DNA of 64,000 bases from Streptomyces endophytica (GCF_026153355.1 NZ_CP110636.1:620001-684000), one strand, 5' to 3'; shown: positions 39,224 to 47,501, counted from the first letter of the stretch. Notes: generated by a model not told the origin, from the letters alone. Numbers and translations: made by a program.

Positions 39224-39242
39224 TATCTCGTTCAACGAGATA
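39224..39242. promoter_or_regulatory. MarR operator between the divergent regulator and hydrolase genes
   Basis: TATCTCGTTCAACGAGATA is a perfect 9-bp inverted repeat around one central base, 37 bases before the MarR start and 72 before the hydrolase start. Size and symmetry are typical for MarR dimers. The half-site AACGAGATA recurs partly as AGCGAGACA at 39250-39258. Confidence 0.75.
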
Positions 39243-39313
39243 CTTGCCCAGCGAGACACTGAGCACGGTGGCCGGCACGACGGTCCGGGCGCTCGGTGAC
39301 CGAGAGGACGGCT

Positions 39314-40233
39314 ATGGCAGCCCCCGACCCCACCGCCTTCCCCGCCGCCTACGCGCAGGCCATGGCGCGCTGGCCGGGCGCCGTGGAACGGCTCGACCTG
39401 ACCTCGGAGTTCGGCACCACCCGCGTCCACGCCTGCGGGCCCGCCGACGGCCCGCCGCTGGTGCTGCTGCACGGCGGCGGGACCACCTCGGCCGTCTGGT
39501 ACGCGCTCGCCCCGGCGCTCGCCGGCACGCACCGGGTCTACGCGGTGGACCAGATGGGCACCCCGGGACTGAGCGTGCCCGGCGGCCGCGCGGTGCGGCG
39601 GCCGGCGGACCTGATGGCCTGGCTCGACGGGGTGTGGGACGGCCTCGGGCTGACCTCGGCCACGCTGCTCGGGCACTCGTACGGCGGCTGGGTCGCGCTG
39701 AGTTACGCGGCCCGGGCGCCGCGCCGGGTGGACCGGCTGGTGCTGCTCGACCCGACCGGGTGTTTCGCCCCTTCCGGCCGTCCTATCTGGCACGGGCGGT
39801 ACCGCTTTTCGTACGGCCCGGGGAGCGGAGCACCCGCCGGTTCCTGGCGTGGGAGACCGGGGGCGCGCCGCCGGCCCCGGAGTTGGTACGGCTGATGGGG
39901 GTGGGCGCGGTCGCCTTCCGGGGCGCGAAGGTGGTGACCGGACCGCGGCCGGACCTGTCCGGGCCGGTGGCGGCCGGGCTGCCGGTGCTGGTGCTGCTGG
40001 CGGGGCGCAGCCGGGCGCACGACCTCCGGCGGGTCGCGGCCGGCGCCGCACGGGCGCTGCCGGGCGTGCGGATCGAGACCGTGGCGGGCGCCACCCACCA
40101 TTCCCTGCCGGAGAACACGGACGGCGAACCCGCCCGGCGGGTGCTCAGTTTCCTGGCAGCGGTTCCCGGCGCGCCCGCCACTCCTCCGGCAGCGCCGCCA
40201 CCCCCGTACGGGCCGCCACCACACCGCCCGTGA
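39314..40233 (+). CDS. Alpha/beta-hydrolase, frame broken in the middle
   Basis: The first part carries PLVLLHGGGTTSAVWY (oxyanion hole) and the nucleophile elbow LLGHSYGGWVAL. After VLLDPTGCFAP the frame shifts and continues as FRPSYLARAVPLFVRPGERS, with the catalytic His near AGATHHSLPENTDGEP. Adding one C in the CCCC at 39768-39771 restores one protein of about 306 residues. ATG 39314 has GAGGA upstream. The last 88 bases overlap the convergent ADP-ribosylglycohydrolase gene, unusual, so the true end could be altered by a further error. Probably controlled by the divergent MarR protein; substrate unknown. Confidence 0.85.
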
Positions 40234-41103
40234 TGGCGCAGGTGGTGTCCACGTCGCCGAAGCCGGCGGCGGTGGTCCAGAGGGCGGATTCCAGGTCGCC
40301 GGGGACGGGAGTACCGCCCTGCTCCTGCCGGGCTCCGGGCACGGCCGCGCACCACAGGGCGAACGGGACGGTGTCGTCGGCGCGGATGCGTCGGCCGCTG
40401 CCCAGTGCGGCGGCGGCCTGTTCGGGGGTGGTGCCGGGCGGCAGGGCGGCGGCGCGGAGCAGGCCCTGGCGGACCGGGCCGTCGGGGGTGCGGTCGGCGA
40501 CGGCGGTGAGGGACGGCACGTCGCCGCGGGCGGAGAGCGCGGCCGCGACCGCCACCGCGACCGCGCCGGCGATGCCTTCGGGGTGCGCGTGGGTGACCCG
40601 GGCGGAGCGCGCGGCCTGGTCGACGACGCGGTCCAGGTCGTCGTGGAACCAGGCGCCGAGCGGGGCCACGCGCATGGCGGCGCCGTTGCCGAGGCTGCCC
40701 TCGCCGCCGAAGAGCAGGCCCGCCAGCTCCTCCCACTGGTCCGGGGTGGCGGCGACGCGGGGCAGCAGCGCGTGCATGCCGGAGCCGTAGCCGCGCCCGG
40801 GGTCGGCCCGGTAGGTGGCGGCGAACCTCCCCCAAGCTCTTAAGGAGCAGGGGGGACCCCCATGACCAGCGGCCGCTCCGCCACCTCGCCGTACTCCTCC
40901 AGTACGGCGAGCAGGTCGAGCGCCATGGCGGTGTCGTCGGTCCAGTGCCAGTGCGGCTCGGGCGGGATCGTGCGGGTGGCGATCAGCCGGCGGGCCTCGT
41001 CCGGCCGGCGGAAGATGCGGAAGAAGCGCTCCCCGAAGGCGTCGCCGTACGCCAGCCCTTCGAGGGCGGTGCGGGCGGCCCGCCGGCGGTCGTCCGTGTC
41101 CAT
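40145..41103 (-). CDS. ADP-ribosylglycohydrolase, interrupted by a small palindromic element
   Basis: Removes ADP-ribose from proteins or small molecules (DraG family). The N-terminal part has LAYGDAFGERF and HWHWTDDTAMALDLL, where TDDT binds the two Mg2+ ions; the C-terminal part has GDVDTTCAITGGVVAA, the second metal motif. Between them, at 40826-40863, lies a hairpin repeat. In the N-terminal frame it supplies MGVPPAP and a stop; in the C-terminal frame it reads HGGPPCSLRAWGR with no stop. One extra base in its G or C run would make the whole gene open with about 13 inserted residues. It is either a pseudogene or an in-frame insertion hidden by a sequencing error. Confidence 0.82.
40826..40863. 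repeat. Small interspersed palindromic element inside a coding sequence
   Basis: TCCCCC-AA-GCTC-TTAAG-GAGC-A-GGGGGGA forms a strong hairpin, followed by CCCCCAT. The same plan (C-run, short stem, G-run, then ACCCCCA) is seen in the 65-bp repeats at 3502-3650. Elements of this kind are scattered in Streptomyces genomes, usually between genes. Confidence 0.75.
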
Positions 41104-41149
41104 GCCGGGATCCTGCCACTCGGCCCCGGGGCCGTGCGGGCCGCCCCGG

Positions 41150-42259
41150 TCAGCCGGCCGCCTCGCCCTCCGCGATGGCCGCCGCGACCTCGGCCGTTCG
41201 GGCCGCCTCCTCGGCGGCGAACCGCTCGGCGTCCAGTTTCTCGGCGAGTTCCTCGTCCTGGGCCATCAGCAGATCGAGGTTGGCGTCGCCCAGCTCGAAG
41301 ACGCCCAGGTCCACATAGGCGCGCTGGAGCCGTTCGCCCCACAGTCCGATGTCCTTGACGCACGGGACGATCCGGCTGAACAGCAGTTTCCGGAAGAGGT
41401 GCAGGAATTCGGAGCGTTCGGTGTATTCGGCGGCCTCCTTGGGCGGAATGCCGAAGTTCTCCAGGACTTCGAGGCCGCGCAGCCGGTCGCGCATCAAATA
41501 ACAGCCCTCGATGACGAATTCCTCGCGTTCGCGCAGTTCGGCGTCGGTGAGCTGCTTGTAGTAGTCGCGCAGCGCCATCCGGCCGAAGGCCACGTGACGG
41601 GCCTCGTCCTGCATGACGTAGGCCAGGATCTGCTTGGGCAGCGGCTTGTCGGTGGTGTCCCGGATCATGCCGAAGGCGGCCAGTGCCAGGCCCTCGATCA
41701 GCACCTGCATACCGAGGTAGGGCATGTCCCAGCGGGAATCCCTGAGGGTGTCGGCGAGCAGTGCCTGGAGATTGTCGTTGATCGGGTAGAGCATCCCGAT
41801 CTTCTCCTGGAGGAACCGGCTGTAGATCTCGGCGTGCCGGGCCTCGTCCATGGTCTGGGTCGCCGAATAGAACTTCGCGTCGAGGTCCGGAACGGATTCC
41901 ACGATCCGGGCCGCGCAGACCATGGCGCCCTGTTCGCCGTGCAGGAATTGGCTGAACTGCCAGGCGGTGTAGTGCTGGCGCAGATCGCCGCGGTCCTTCT
42001 CGGTCATCTTGTCCCAGTACTTCGTGCCGTACAGGGACATCGACTCGTCAGGGGTGCCGAGCGGGTCCTTGGGGTCGACCTCCAGGTCCCAGTCGATCCG
42101 CAGGGTGGCGTCCCACTGCTTGTCCTTGCCCTTCTGGTAGAGCGCGAGCAGCCGGTCACGCCCGTCGTCGTAGTCCCAGTTGAAGCGGGCCGCGCCGGTC
42201 GCCGGCACCGCCCACAGGTCGTCGCCCGGGTTGCGCACGTACAGGTCTCGGGTGGACAC
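41150..42259 (-). CDS. Ferritin-like di-iron protein (R2/oxygenase-like)
   Basis: 369 residues, helical. Two E...E-x-x-H metal sets are visible: Glu in FLHGEQGAMV with TMDEARHAEIY, and Glu in LIEGLALAAFG with MQDEARHVAFGR, the pattern of a carboxylate-bridged di-iron four-helix bundle. Acidic Ala-rich tail. The family is annotated only as ferritin-like; activity could be oxygenase or oxidase. Transcribed divergently from a second di-iron gene across a 171-base gap. GTG start with GGAGG before it. No reductase gene nearby. Confidence 0.88.
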   Translation of the reverse strand: MSTRDLYVRNPGDDLWAVPATGAARFNWDYDDGRDRLLALYQKGKDKQWDATLRIDWDLEVDPKDPLGTPDESMSLYGTKYWDKMTEKDRGDLRQHYTAWQFSQFLHGEQGAMVCAARIVESVPDLDAKFYSATQTMDEARHAEIYSRFLQEKIGMLYPINDNLQALLADTLRDSRWDMPYLGMQVLIEGLALAAFGMIRDTTDKPLPKQILAYVMQDEARHVAFGRMALRDYYKQLTDAELREREEFVIEGCYLMRDRLRGLEVLENFGIPPKEAAEYTERSEFLHLFRKLLFSRIVPCVKDIGLWGERLQRAYVDLGVFELGDANLDLLMAQDEELAEKLDAERFAAEEAARTAEVAAAIAEGEAAG

Positions 42260-42331
42260 GGACGCCTCCTCCGCTCGCCAACCGCCATGTCATGGGCGGT
42301 GGTTGGCAGGCTCACACGTTTCTTACCGGCG

Positions 42332-42384
42332 GGTCAATAAGTCGTGCGGGAGGGATTGACGAGCTTGCTGACAAGCAGTCTCAT
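42332..42384. promoter_or_regulatory. Divergent promoters with operator dyad between the two di-iron genes
   Basis: On the plus strand TTGACG (42356-42361) and TCTCAT (42379-42384) are 17 bases apart. The spacer contains GCTTG-CTGA-CAAGC (42363-42376), so a bound repressor would cover the promoter. On the minus strand TTGACC (42337-42332) can serve as the -35 box of the opposite gene. The TetR gene downstream is the natural candidate regulator. Confidence 0.5.
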
Positions 42385-42430
42385 AAGAGCTGACCGCGGG
42401 TAACACGCCACTAGCGAGGTAGCCACAGCC

Positions 42431-43378
42431 ATGACGAGCGCGCCCACCGCACCGACCGTGACGGACACCGAAGTCCTCCGCGACGCCCTCGGTCTGCTCA
42501 AGGACCGGGAACAGGTCGCCGAGCGACTGCTCGACTCCTCGGCCAAGCACTCCTTCGACCCCGACACCGAACTCGACTGGGACGCGCCACTCGAAGAGGG
42601 CAAGTGGTTCTGGCCGCCGGAGCTGGTCTCGCTCTACGGCACGCCCCTGTGGAAGAAGATGTCGCTGGAGCAGCAGCAGGACCTCGCCCGCCACGAGGCC
42701 GCCTCGCTCGCCTCCCTGGGCATCTGGTTCGAGATCATCCTGATGCAGCTGCTGGTCCGGCACATCTACGACAAGCCGGTGACCAGCGCCCACGTCCGCT
42801 ACGCCCTCACCGAGATCGCCGACGAGTGCCGGCACTCCAAGATGTTCGCGCGCATGATCCAGCACGGCGGGGCGCCCACGTACCCGGTCTCGCGGCTCAA
42901 CCACAACCTCGCCCGCATCCTCAAGACGGTCTCCACCACCCCGGGTTCGTTCGCCTGCACCCTGCTCGGCGAGGAGATCCTGGACTGGATGCAGCGGCTG
43001 ACCTTCCCGGACGAGCGGGTGCAGAGCCTGGTGCGCGGGGTGACCCGGATCCACGTCGTCGAGGAGGCCCGGCACGTCCGCTACGCCCGCGAGGAACTGC
43101 GCCGCCAGATGGCCACCGCACCCCGCTGGGAGCGGGAGTTGACCCGCCTCAGCTGCGGCGAGGCGGCCCGGGTGTTCTCCGTCGCCTTCGTCAATCCGGA
43201 CGTGTACCGCAATGTCGGGCTGGACAAGCGGGAGGCGGTGGCCCAGGTGAAGGCCAGCGGCCACCGCCGCGAGGTGATGCAGTCCGGCGCGCAGCGGCTG
43301 ACCGACTTCCTCGACGAGATCGGCGTACTGCGCGGCGTGGGCCGCCGGCTGTGGCGCAGCTCGGGCCTGCTGGCCTGA
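42431..43378 (+). CDS. AurF-like di-iron oxygenase
   Basis: 315 residues, similar in layout to AurF, the p-aminobenzoate N-oxygenase. Metal ligands are in LARHEAASLASLGIWFE, EIADECRHSKMFARM, LLGEEILDWMQR and HVVEEARHVRYAREEL, giving the usual Glu/His set for two irons. DELDWDAPLEEGKWFWPPELVSLYGT near the N-terminus matches a segment in the divergent partner (DPKDPL...SLYGT), so the two genes may be distant paralogues. Substrate unknown; no nearby amine-biosynthesis genes. Followed by a TetR gene after 74 bases. Confidence 0.9.
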   Translation: MTSAPTAPTVTDTEVLRDALGLLKDREQVAERLLDSSAKHSFDPDTELDWDAPLEEGKWFWPPELVSLYGTPLWKKMSLEQQQDLARHEAASLASLGIWFEIILMQLLVRHIYDKPVTSAHVRYALTEIADECRHSKMFARMIQHGGAPTYPVSRLNHNLARILKTVSTTPGSFACTLLGEEILDWMQRLTFPDERVQSLVRGVTRIHVVEEARHVRYAREELRRQMATAPRWERELTRLSCGEAARVFSVAFVNPDVYRNVGLDKREAVAQVKASGHRREVMQSGAQRLTDFLDEIGVLRGVGRRLWRSSGLLA

Positions 43379-43452
43379 AGCGGCCGCCCGCGGCGACCGT
43401 CGGGGGCGAGCACCTGTACGAGTGGAAATCCGGGGCGGTTACGCTGCTGCCC

Positions 43453-44193
43453 ATGAACGGCAGCGGCACCGCCCCAGCAGTACCCCGACCCGCCTACCGC
43501 AGGCTGAGCGTCGAGCAGCGCCGCAGCCAACTGCTCGCGGCGGCCCTCGGGCTGTTCGCGCAGCACGCGCCGGAGGACGTGTCGCTGGACGACGTGGCCA
43601 CCGCAGCCCAGGTCTCGCGGCCGCTCGTCTACCGCTACTTCCCCGGCGGCAAGCAGCAGTTGTACGAGGCCGCGCTGCGCAGTGCCGCGGACATCCTGGA
43701 GCGCTGCTTCGCCGAGCCGGAGACCGGGCCGCTCACCCAGCGGCTGTCCCGTGCGCTGGACCGCTATCTGGCGTTCGTCGACGAGCACGACGCCGGCTTC
43801 AGCGCGCTGCTCCAGGGCGGCAGCGTCGTGGAGACCTCCCGTACGAGCGCGATCGTGGACGAGGTGCGGCGCGCCGCGGCCGACCAGATCCTGCGCCACC
43901 TGGGCGAGCCGGAACCGGGCCTGCGGCTGCGGATGACGGTCCGGATGTGGATCACCGCCGTCGAGGGCGCCTCGCTGATCTGGCTCGACGAGGGCAAGCG
44001 GCCGCCGCTCGACGAGCTGCGCGACTGGCTGGTCGACCACTTCGTCGCCCTGCTCACCGCGACCGCGGCACGCGACCCGCAGACCGCACGGGTGACCCGG
44101 GGAGCGCTGCGGATGGAGTCCTCCGAAGGCCCGGTCGGCGACCTGGCCCGCCGCATCCTGCCGGTCGTGAGTGACGCCACCCACCTGCTGTGA
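43453..44193 (+). CDS. TetR-family transcriptional regulator
   Basis: 246 residues. N-terminal helix-turn-helix: QRRSQLLAAALGLFAQHAPEDVSLDDVATAAQVSRPLVYRYFPGGKQQLYEAALR. The C-terminal ligand-binding domain is a variable helical bundle with DAGFSALLQGGSVVE. ATG 43453 chosen; the frame is open far upstream through the overlapping di-iron gene, which is an artefact of GC content. Same orientation as the AurF-like gene, so probably an autoregulated local repressor of the di-iron locus. Confidence 0.93.
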   Translation: MNGSGTAPAVPRPAYRRLSVEQRRSQLLAAALGLFAQHAPEDVSLDDVATAAQVSRPLVYRYFPGGKQQLYEAALRSAADILERCFAEPETGPLTQRLSRALDRYLAFVDEHDAGFSALLQGGSVVETSRTSAIVDEVRRAAADQILRHLGEPEPGLRLRMTVRMWITAVEGASLIWLDEGKRPPLDELRDWLVDHFVALLTATAARDPQTARVTRGALRMESSEGPVGDLARRILPVVSDATHLL

Positions 44194-44229
44194 CCTGCAC
44201 GGCGATCCCCGTGATGTGAGACTGGGGGC

Positions 44230-44491
44230 GTGCGAAGCGAGAACACGCCCTTCGTGGGCGGGCCCTGGACGGCCGGGTGCTGCCCGTCCTGGTCGGCATG
44301 ACCGGCCAGCCCCCGAAGACCTACGAGGTCCCGGTGCCGAACGACGACGGACGGCCCCGACGGTGCATGTCTATCGACGGGTCCCGGGACGGGTGGGGCG
44401 CCTGGGCTTGCCACGGGGGTGGAAATACGAATACGTCTCGGAGGGCGAGGTGACGCCCAGGGGCCTCAAGTGGCCCTGGAGCAAGGGGTAA
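44230..44491 (+). CDS. Small conserved-looking protein, two frame breaks
   Basis: Reading across three frames gives a coherent protein: [12 protein letters not shown], then [22 protein letters not shown] and PVPNDDGRP, then [18 protein letters not shown] and ending [10 protein letters not shown]...WPWSKG. It needs one C added at CCC 44263-44265 and one at CCCC 44355-44358, giving 87 residues. GTG start at 44230. The strong residue patterning (YEVPVP, VHVYRR, WKYEYV) argues for a real gene. No family known to me; small Trp/Tyr-rich cytoplasmic protein, no membrane segment. Confidence 0.65.
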
Positions 44492-44494
44492 GCC

Positions 44495-45055
44495 TCCCAC
44501 GTTCCGCTGCGCTTTGCCGCGCCTCCTACGTACCTGGCCGTCCCGCCGCGGGTCGTCTCGCCGTTGCGCGCTTTGCGGCGCCCCGCACGTACCTCGCCGT
44601 CCCGCCGCGGGGCTTGGTCGCCGTTGCGCGCTTTGCGGCGCCCCGCACGTACCCGTCTCTCCCGCCGCGGGTCGTCTCGCCGTTGCGCCTGGCGGCGGGC
44701 GTGGTGTTGTCGGGTGCGGTGCCGGCCCTCCAGACTTCGTCCTCCGGTCCAGCCCCTCCCGTGAGGGGGAGTTCTTAGCTGGTCGGGGGCGGGCGTAATC
44801 CGTTGCCCGCGCGTACGTGGGCATTACGTGCACCCCCACCGTCCTCAACTTTCCCCCTCACGGGAGGGGACGGGCCGGAGGGGCCTGGTGTGTGGACGTA
44901 AAGCGTCAGCAGTCCACACAACCGGCCCCGGAGGCCCGTCACCGCACCCACCAACCACCCAGCCCGCCGCAGGCGCAACGGCGAACAACAACCGCGGCGG
45001 GACAGACAGGTACGTGGGAGGCGCCGCAAAGCGCAGCGGAACGTGGGAATCAGCC
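44495..45055. repeat. Large imperfect inverted repeat between convergent genes
   Basis: The left arm starts TCCCACGTTCCGCTGCGC and the right arm, read backwards, starts the same way. Similarity continues through GCGCCTCC.ACGTACCTG, GTCCCGCCGCGG, CGCCGTTGCGCCTG and, near the centre, CCCCTCCCGTGAGGGGGA. The two arms of 200-280 bases meet around 44815. The left arm is longer because a 60-bp unit is repeated inside it. No gene is seen in the 558-base gap. It could act as a two-way terminator or be a decayed mobile element. Confidence 0.85.
44503..44703. repeat. 60-bp tandem repeat within the left arm
   Basis: CCGTTGCGCGCTTTGCGGCG occurs at 44561 and 44621, exactly 60 bases apart; partial copies flank them at about 44505 and 44680. 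Each unit contains CCCGCCGCGGG, itself a near palindrome. Confidence 0.85.
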
Positions 45056-46300
45056 GAGCGAAGCGAGATACGCCGCGGCCTTGTCCGGTTCGAAGAAGAA
45101 GTTCTCGAAGTCGGACGGGTCGTTGAAGCCGTTGGCGAAGCGGTCGGCGACGGGCTGGAGCTGGCCGGCCGCGCCGAGGATGTTCAGGACGTGCTCCGGC
45201 GGCGGGGCCAGCATCGCGTTGGTCCACTTGGTGACGTGCTGGGCGGTGTCCCAGTAGCGGTCGAACGTGGCCTGCATCCACGCCTCGTCGAACGGCTCCG
45301 CACCGCGCTCCACGATGGAGGAGAGGTAGGCGGCGGCGCACTTGGAGGCCGAGTTGGAGCCCTGGCCGGTGATCGGGTCGTTGGCGACGACCACGTCGGC
45401 GACGCCCAGGACCAGGCCGCCGGAGGGCAGCCGGCCGATCGGGTTGCGCACGGTGGGCGCGTAGCGGCCGGCCAGCGTGCCGTTGGCGTCGGTCAGTTCG
45501 ACCTTGGTGCAGCGGTCGTACTCCCACGGCAGGAACGTCTTCATCAGGTCCAGCGTGACGGCCAGGTGCTCGGCGGGGTCCTTGACCTGCCCGAAGACGT
45601 CCAGCGGGCCGCCGGGGATGCCCTCCCAGAAGAGGATGTCGGCGCGGCCGGAGGTGGTGAGCGTCGGCATCACGAAGAGCTCGCCGACACCGGGGACGAC
45701 GTTGCAGCGCACCGCCTCGAAGTCGGGGTGCTCGGGGCGGGGGCCCATGCCGTGCACGTAGGCGACGGCCAGTGCCCGCTGCGGGGTGTCGTACGGCGAA
45801 CGGGAGGCGTCCCGGCCGAACATGGACACCAGCTCGCCCTTGCCGGCCGAGACCATCGTCAGGTCGTAGCGGCTCGCGAAGAAGTCCAGGTCGGAGACGG
45901 CGGCGCCGTGGATGACGAGCTGGCCGCCGCGCTGCGCGAAGGTCTCCATCCAGCCGGCCATCTTCACCCGCTGGTCGACGGACTGGGCGTAGCCGTCGAG
46001 CGTGCCGACCCAGTCGATGGCGCGCTGGGTGCCGTCGGGTCCCTCGTGGCTGCCGGGGGCGGCGACGGAGACGCCGAGGCCCTCGATGCGCGGGGCCTGG
46101 CTCTCCCAGAAGTTGATGCCGAGGTCGCGCTCGTGCTGGAGGGCGGTGTGGAACATGCACTGCGTCGACATGACCCGGCCGGAGCGGATCTCGTCGGCGG
46201 TGCGGTTGGACATGAGGGTGACCTCGTAGCCCTTGGACTGCAGGCCAAGGGCGAGCTGGAGACCGGACTGGCCGGCTCCGATGATGAGTATCTTCCGCAT
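45050..46300 (-). CDS. Styrene-monooxygenase-like (StyA) flavoprotein
   Basis: 416-residue FAD-dependent monooxygenase of the two-component type. GAGQSGLQ at residues 8-15 is the FAD-binding start of the Rossmann fold. The GPLDVFGQVKDPAEHLAVTLDLMK region and the second FAD motif VLGVADVVVANDPITGQGSNSASKCA (GD-like) are in place. StyA proteins use reduced FAD from a separate reductase, which is not in the window. Oxidises olefins or indole in known members; substrate here unknown. It is the next gene after cvnD on the same strand, 144 bases away. Confidence 0.9.
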   Translation of the reverse strand: MRKILIIGAGQSGLQLALGLQSKGYEVTLMSNRTADEIRSGRVMSTQCMFHTALQHERDLGINFWESQAPRIEGLGVSVAAPGSHEGPDGTQRAIDWVGTLDGYAQSVDQRVKMAGWMETFAQRGGQLVIHGAAVSDLDFFASRYDLTMVSAGKGELVSMFGRDASRSPYDTPQRALAVAYVHGMGPRPEHPDFEAVRCNVVPGVGELFVMPTLTTSGRADILFWEGIPGGPLDVFGQVKDPAEHLAVTLDLMKTFLPWEYDRCTKVELTDANGTLAGRYAPTVRNPIGRLPSGGLVLGVADVVVANDPITGQGSNSASKCAAAYLSSIVERGAEPFDEAWMQATFDRYWDTAQHVTKWTNAMLAPPPEHVLNILGAAGQLQPVADRFANGFNDPSDFENFFFEPDKAAAYLASLG

Positions 46301-46377
46301 GGCGGCGCTCTTCTCTGCTACTGCGATGTTCGGGGTGAGGGGTGGGGGTCGTACGAGGGGTGGCCCCTCAGGGGACG

Positions 46378-46442
46378 GGCCCGTGGGGGCGGGCCCGTAG
46401 GAGAACCGGTCCGTGGGAGAACCGGTCCGTGGGAGGACCGGC
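46378..46442. repeat. 18-bp tandem repeat after cvnD
   Basis: GAGAACCGGTCCGTGG occurs at about 46400 and 46418, with degenerate units on both sides (GGGCCCGT and GAGGACCGG). The block ends two bases before the cvnD stop. Each unit contains the palindrome ACCGGT. Confidence 0.8.
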
Positions 46443-46444
46443 CG

Positions 46445-47119
46445 TTACTCCGGCGTGGCTTCCAGGGCGTGGCCGACCAGGGCGAGCAGCGACTGGATCA
46501 CGGTGGTCCGCTGGCGCGCGTCCATGATCACGATCGGTACCTGTTCCGGTACGGTCAGCGCCTCGCGCACGTCCTCGGCCTGGTAGCTGTCGGTGCCCTC
46601 GAAGTGGTTGACCGCGACGATGTAGGGCAGTCCGCAGCTCTCGAAGTAGTCCAGCGCCGGGAAGCAGTCCTCCAGCCGCCGGGTGTCGGCCATCACGATC
46701 GCGCCGATCGCGCCGCGCACCAGGTCGTCCCACATGAACCAGAACCGCTGCTGTCCGGGCGTGCCGAACAGGTACAGGACCAGTTCCTGGTCGAGGGTGA
46801 TCCGCCCGAAGTCCATCGCGACCGTGGTCGTGGTCTTCTCCGGGGTGGCGGTCAGGTCGTCGGTGCCCTCGCTGGCCTGGGTCATCACCGCCTCGGTCTG
46901 CAGCGGGGTGATCTCCGAGACCGAACCGACGAACGTGGTCTTGCCGACACCGAAGCCGCCGGCCACCACGATCTTGGTGGCGATCGGCGCCCGCGACCGG
47001 TCCGTCTGCCAGCTCTGCAGCCCCGCGTCGGCGGCCGTGGCCACCGGGCCGGCCTGACCCACGGAACCGGCGGTCGTCGTCGGCCCGGCCGATATCGTGT
47101 CAGAGCCTGTGAAGTCCAC
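46445..47119 (-). CDS. cvnD: Conservon GTPase CvnD
   Basis: 224-residue Ras-like GTPase of the MglA type, last member of a conservon. P-loop GGFGVGKT at residues 54-61; G3 region LYLFGTPGQQRFWFMWDDL; G4 reads VAVNHFEG, with Asn-His in place of the usual Asn-Lys. About 40 N-terminal residues are Thr/Gly/Ala-rich and specific. The start overlaps the cvnC end by 20 bases. In known conservons these proteins form a membrane complex resembling eukaryotic G-protein signalling, controlling development or antibiotic production. Confidence 0.95.
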   Translation of the reverse strand: MDFTGSDTISAGPTTTAGSVGQAGPVATAADAGLQSWQTDRSRAPIATKIVVAGGFGVGKTTFVGSVSEITPLQTEAVMTQASEGTDDLTATPEKTTTTVAMDFGRITLDQELVLYLFGTPGQQRFWFMWDDLVRGAIGAIVMADTRRLEDCFPALDYFESCGLPYIVAVNHFEGTDSYQAEDVREALTVPEQVPIVIMDARQRTTVIQSLLALVGHALEATPE

Positions 47120-47501
47120 TCAGCACCCTTTCGAGCAGCGCGCGGTCGGGCCGGCCGGTGCCGTGCCCGGTGCCGTAGACGCGAATCTTTCCCTGGTCGG
47201 CGAGGTCGCTGAGCAGGACGCGGACCACGCCCAGCGGCATCTTGAGGAGGGCGGAGATCTCCGCCACCGAGCGCATCCGGCGGCAGAGCTCGACGATCGC
47301 CCGCATCTCCGGCATCACCCGGTCGCCCCAGCCGCCGGACGTGAGCTCGCGCCGCTCTTCGGGGGCTTCCAGCGCGGCCACGAAGGTCTCGACGAGCAGC
47401 ACGTGGCCGAATCGCGTCCGGCCGCCGGTGAGCGAATACGGCCGCACGCGCGAGGGTTTGCGATCCCCGCCGCGCACGGGGAGTTTGGGGGACTTACTCA
47501 C
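47100..47501 (-). CDS. cvnC: Conservon DUF742 protein CvnC
   Basis: 133 residues. The winged-helix-like core has LTGGRTRF, MRAIVELCRRMRSVAEISALLKMPLGVVRVLLSDLADQG, then LLERVLSGL near the end, as in all CvnC proteins. The fold suggests nucleic-acid binding, though members are thought to act within the conservon complex. The start overlaps the cvnB stop (ATGA) and the end overlaps cvnD. Confidence 0.94.
   Translation of the reverse strand: MSKSPKLPVRGGDRKPSRVRPYSLTGGRTRFGHVLLVETFVAALEAPEERRELTSGGWGDRVMPEMRAIVELCRRMRSVAEISALLKMPLGVVRVLLSDLADQGKIRVYGTGHGTGRPDRALLERVLSGLHRL

Noticed and set aside
38735..40051. MarR gene extended to 438 residues
   Set aside because: The extension is Pro/Arg-rich antisense of the hydrolase; ATG 39187 has a ribosome site and the family length is 150.
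44503..44703. Regular 60-bp repeats considered as a CRISPR array
   Set aside because: The units are contiguous without unique spacers and contain a near palindrome; no cas genes are near.
45050..46300. StyA-like protein as part of a two-component styrene monooxygenase operon
   Set aside because: No StyB-type flavin reductase gene is adjacent on either side.
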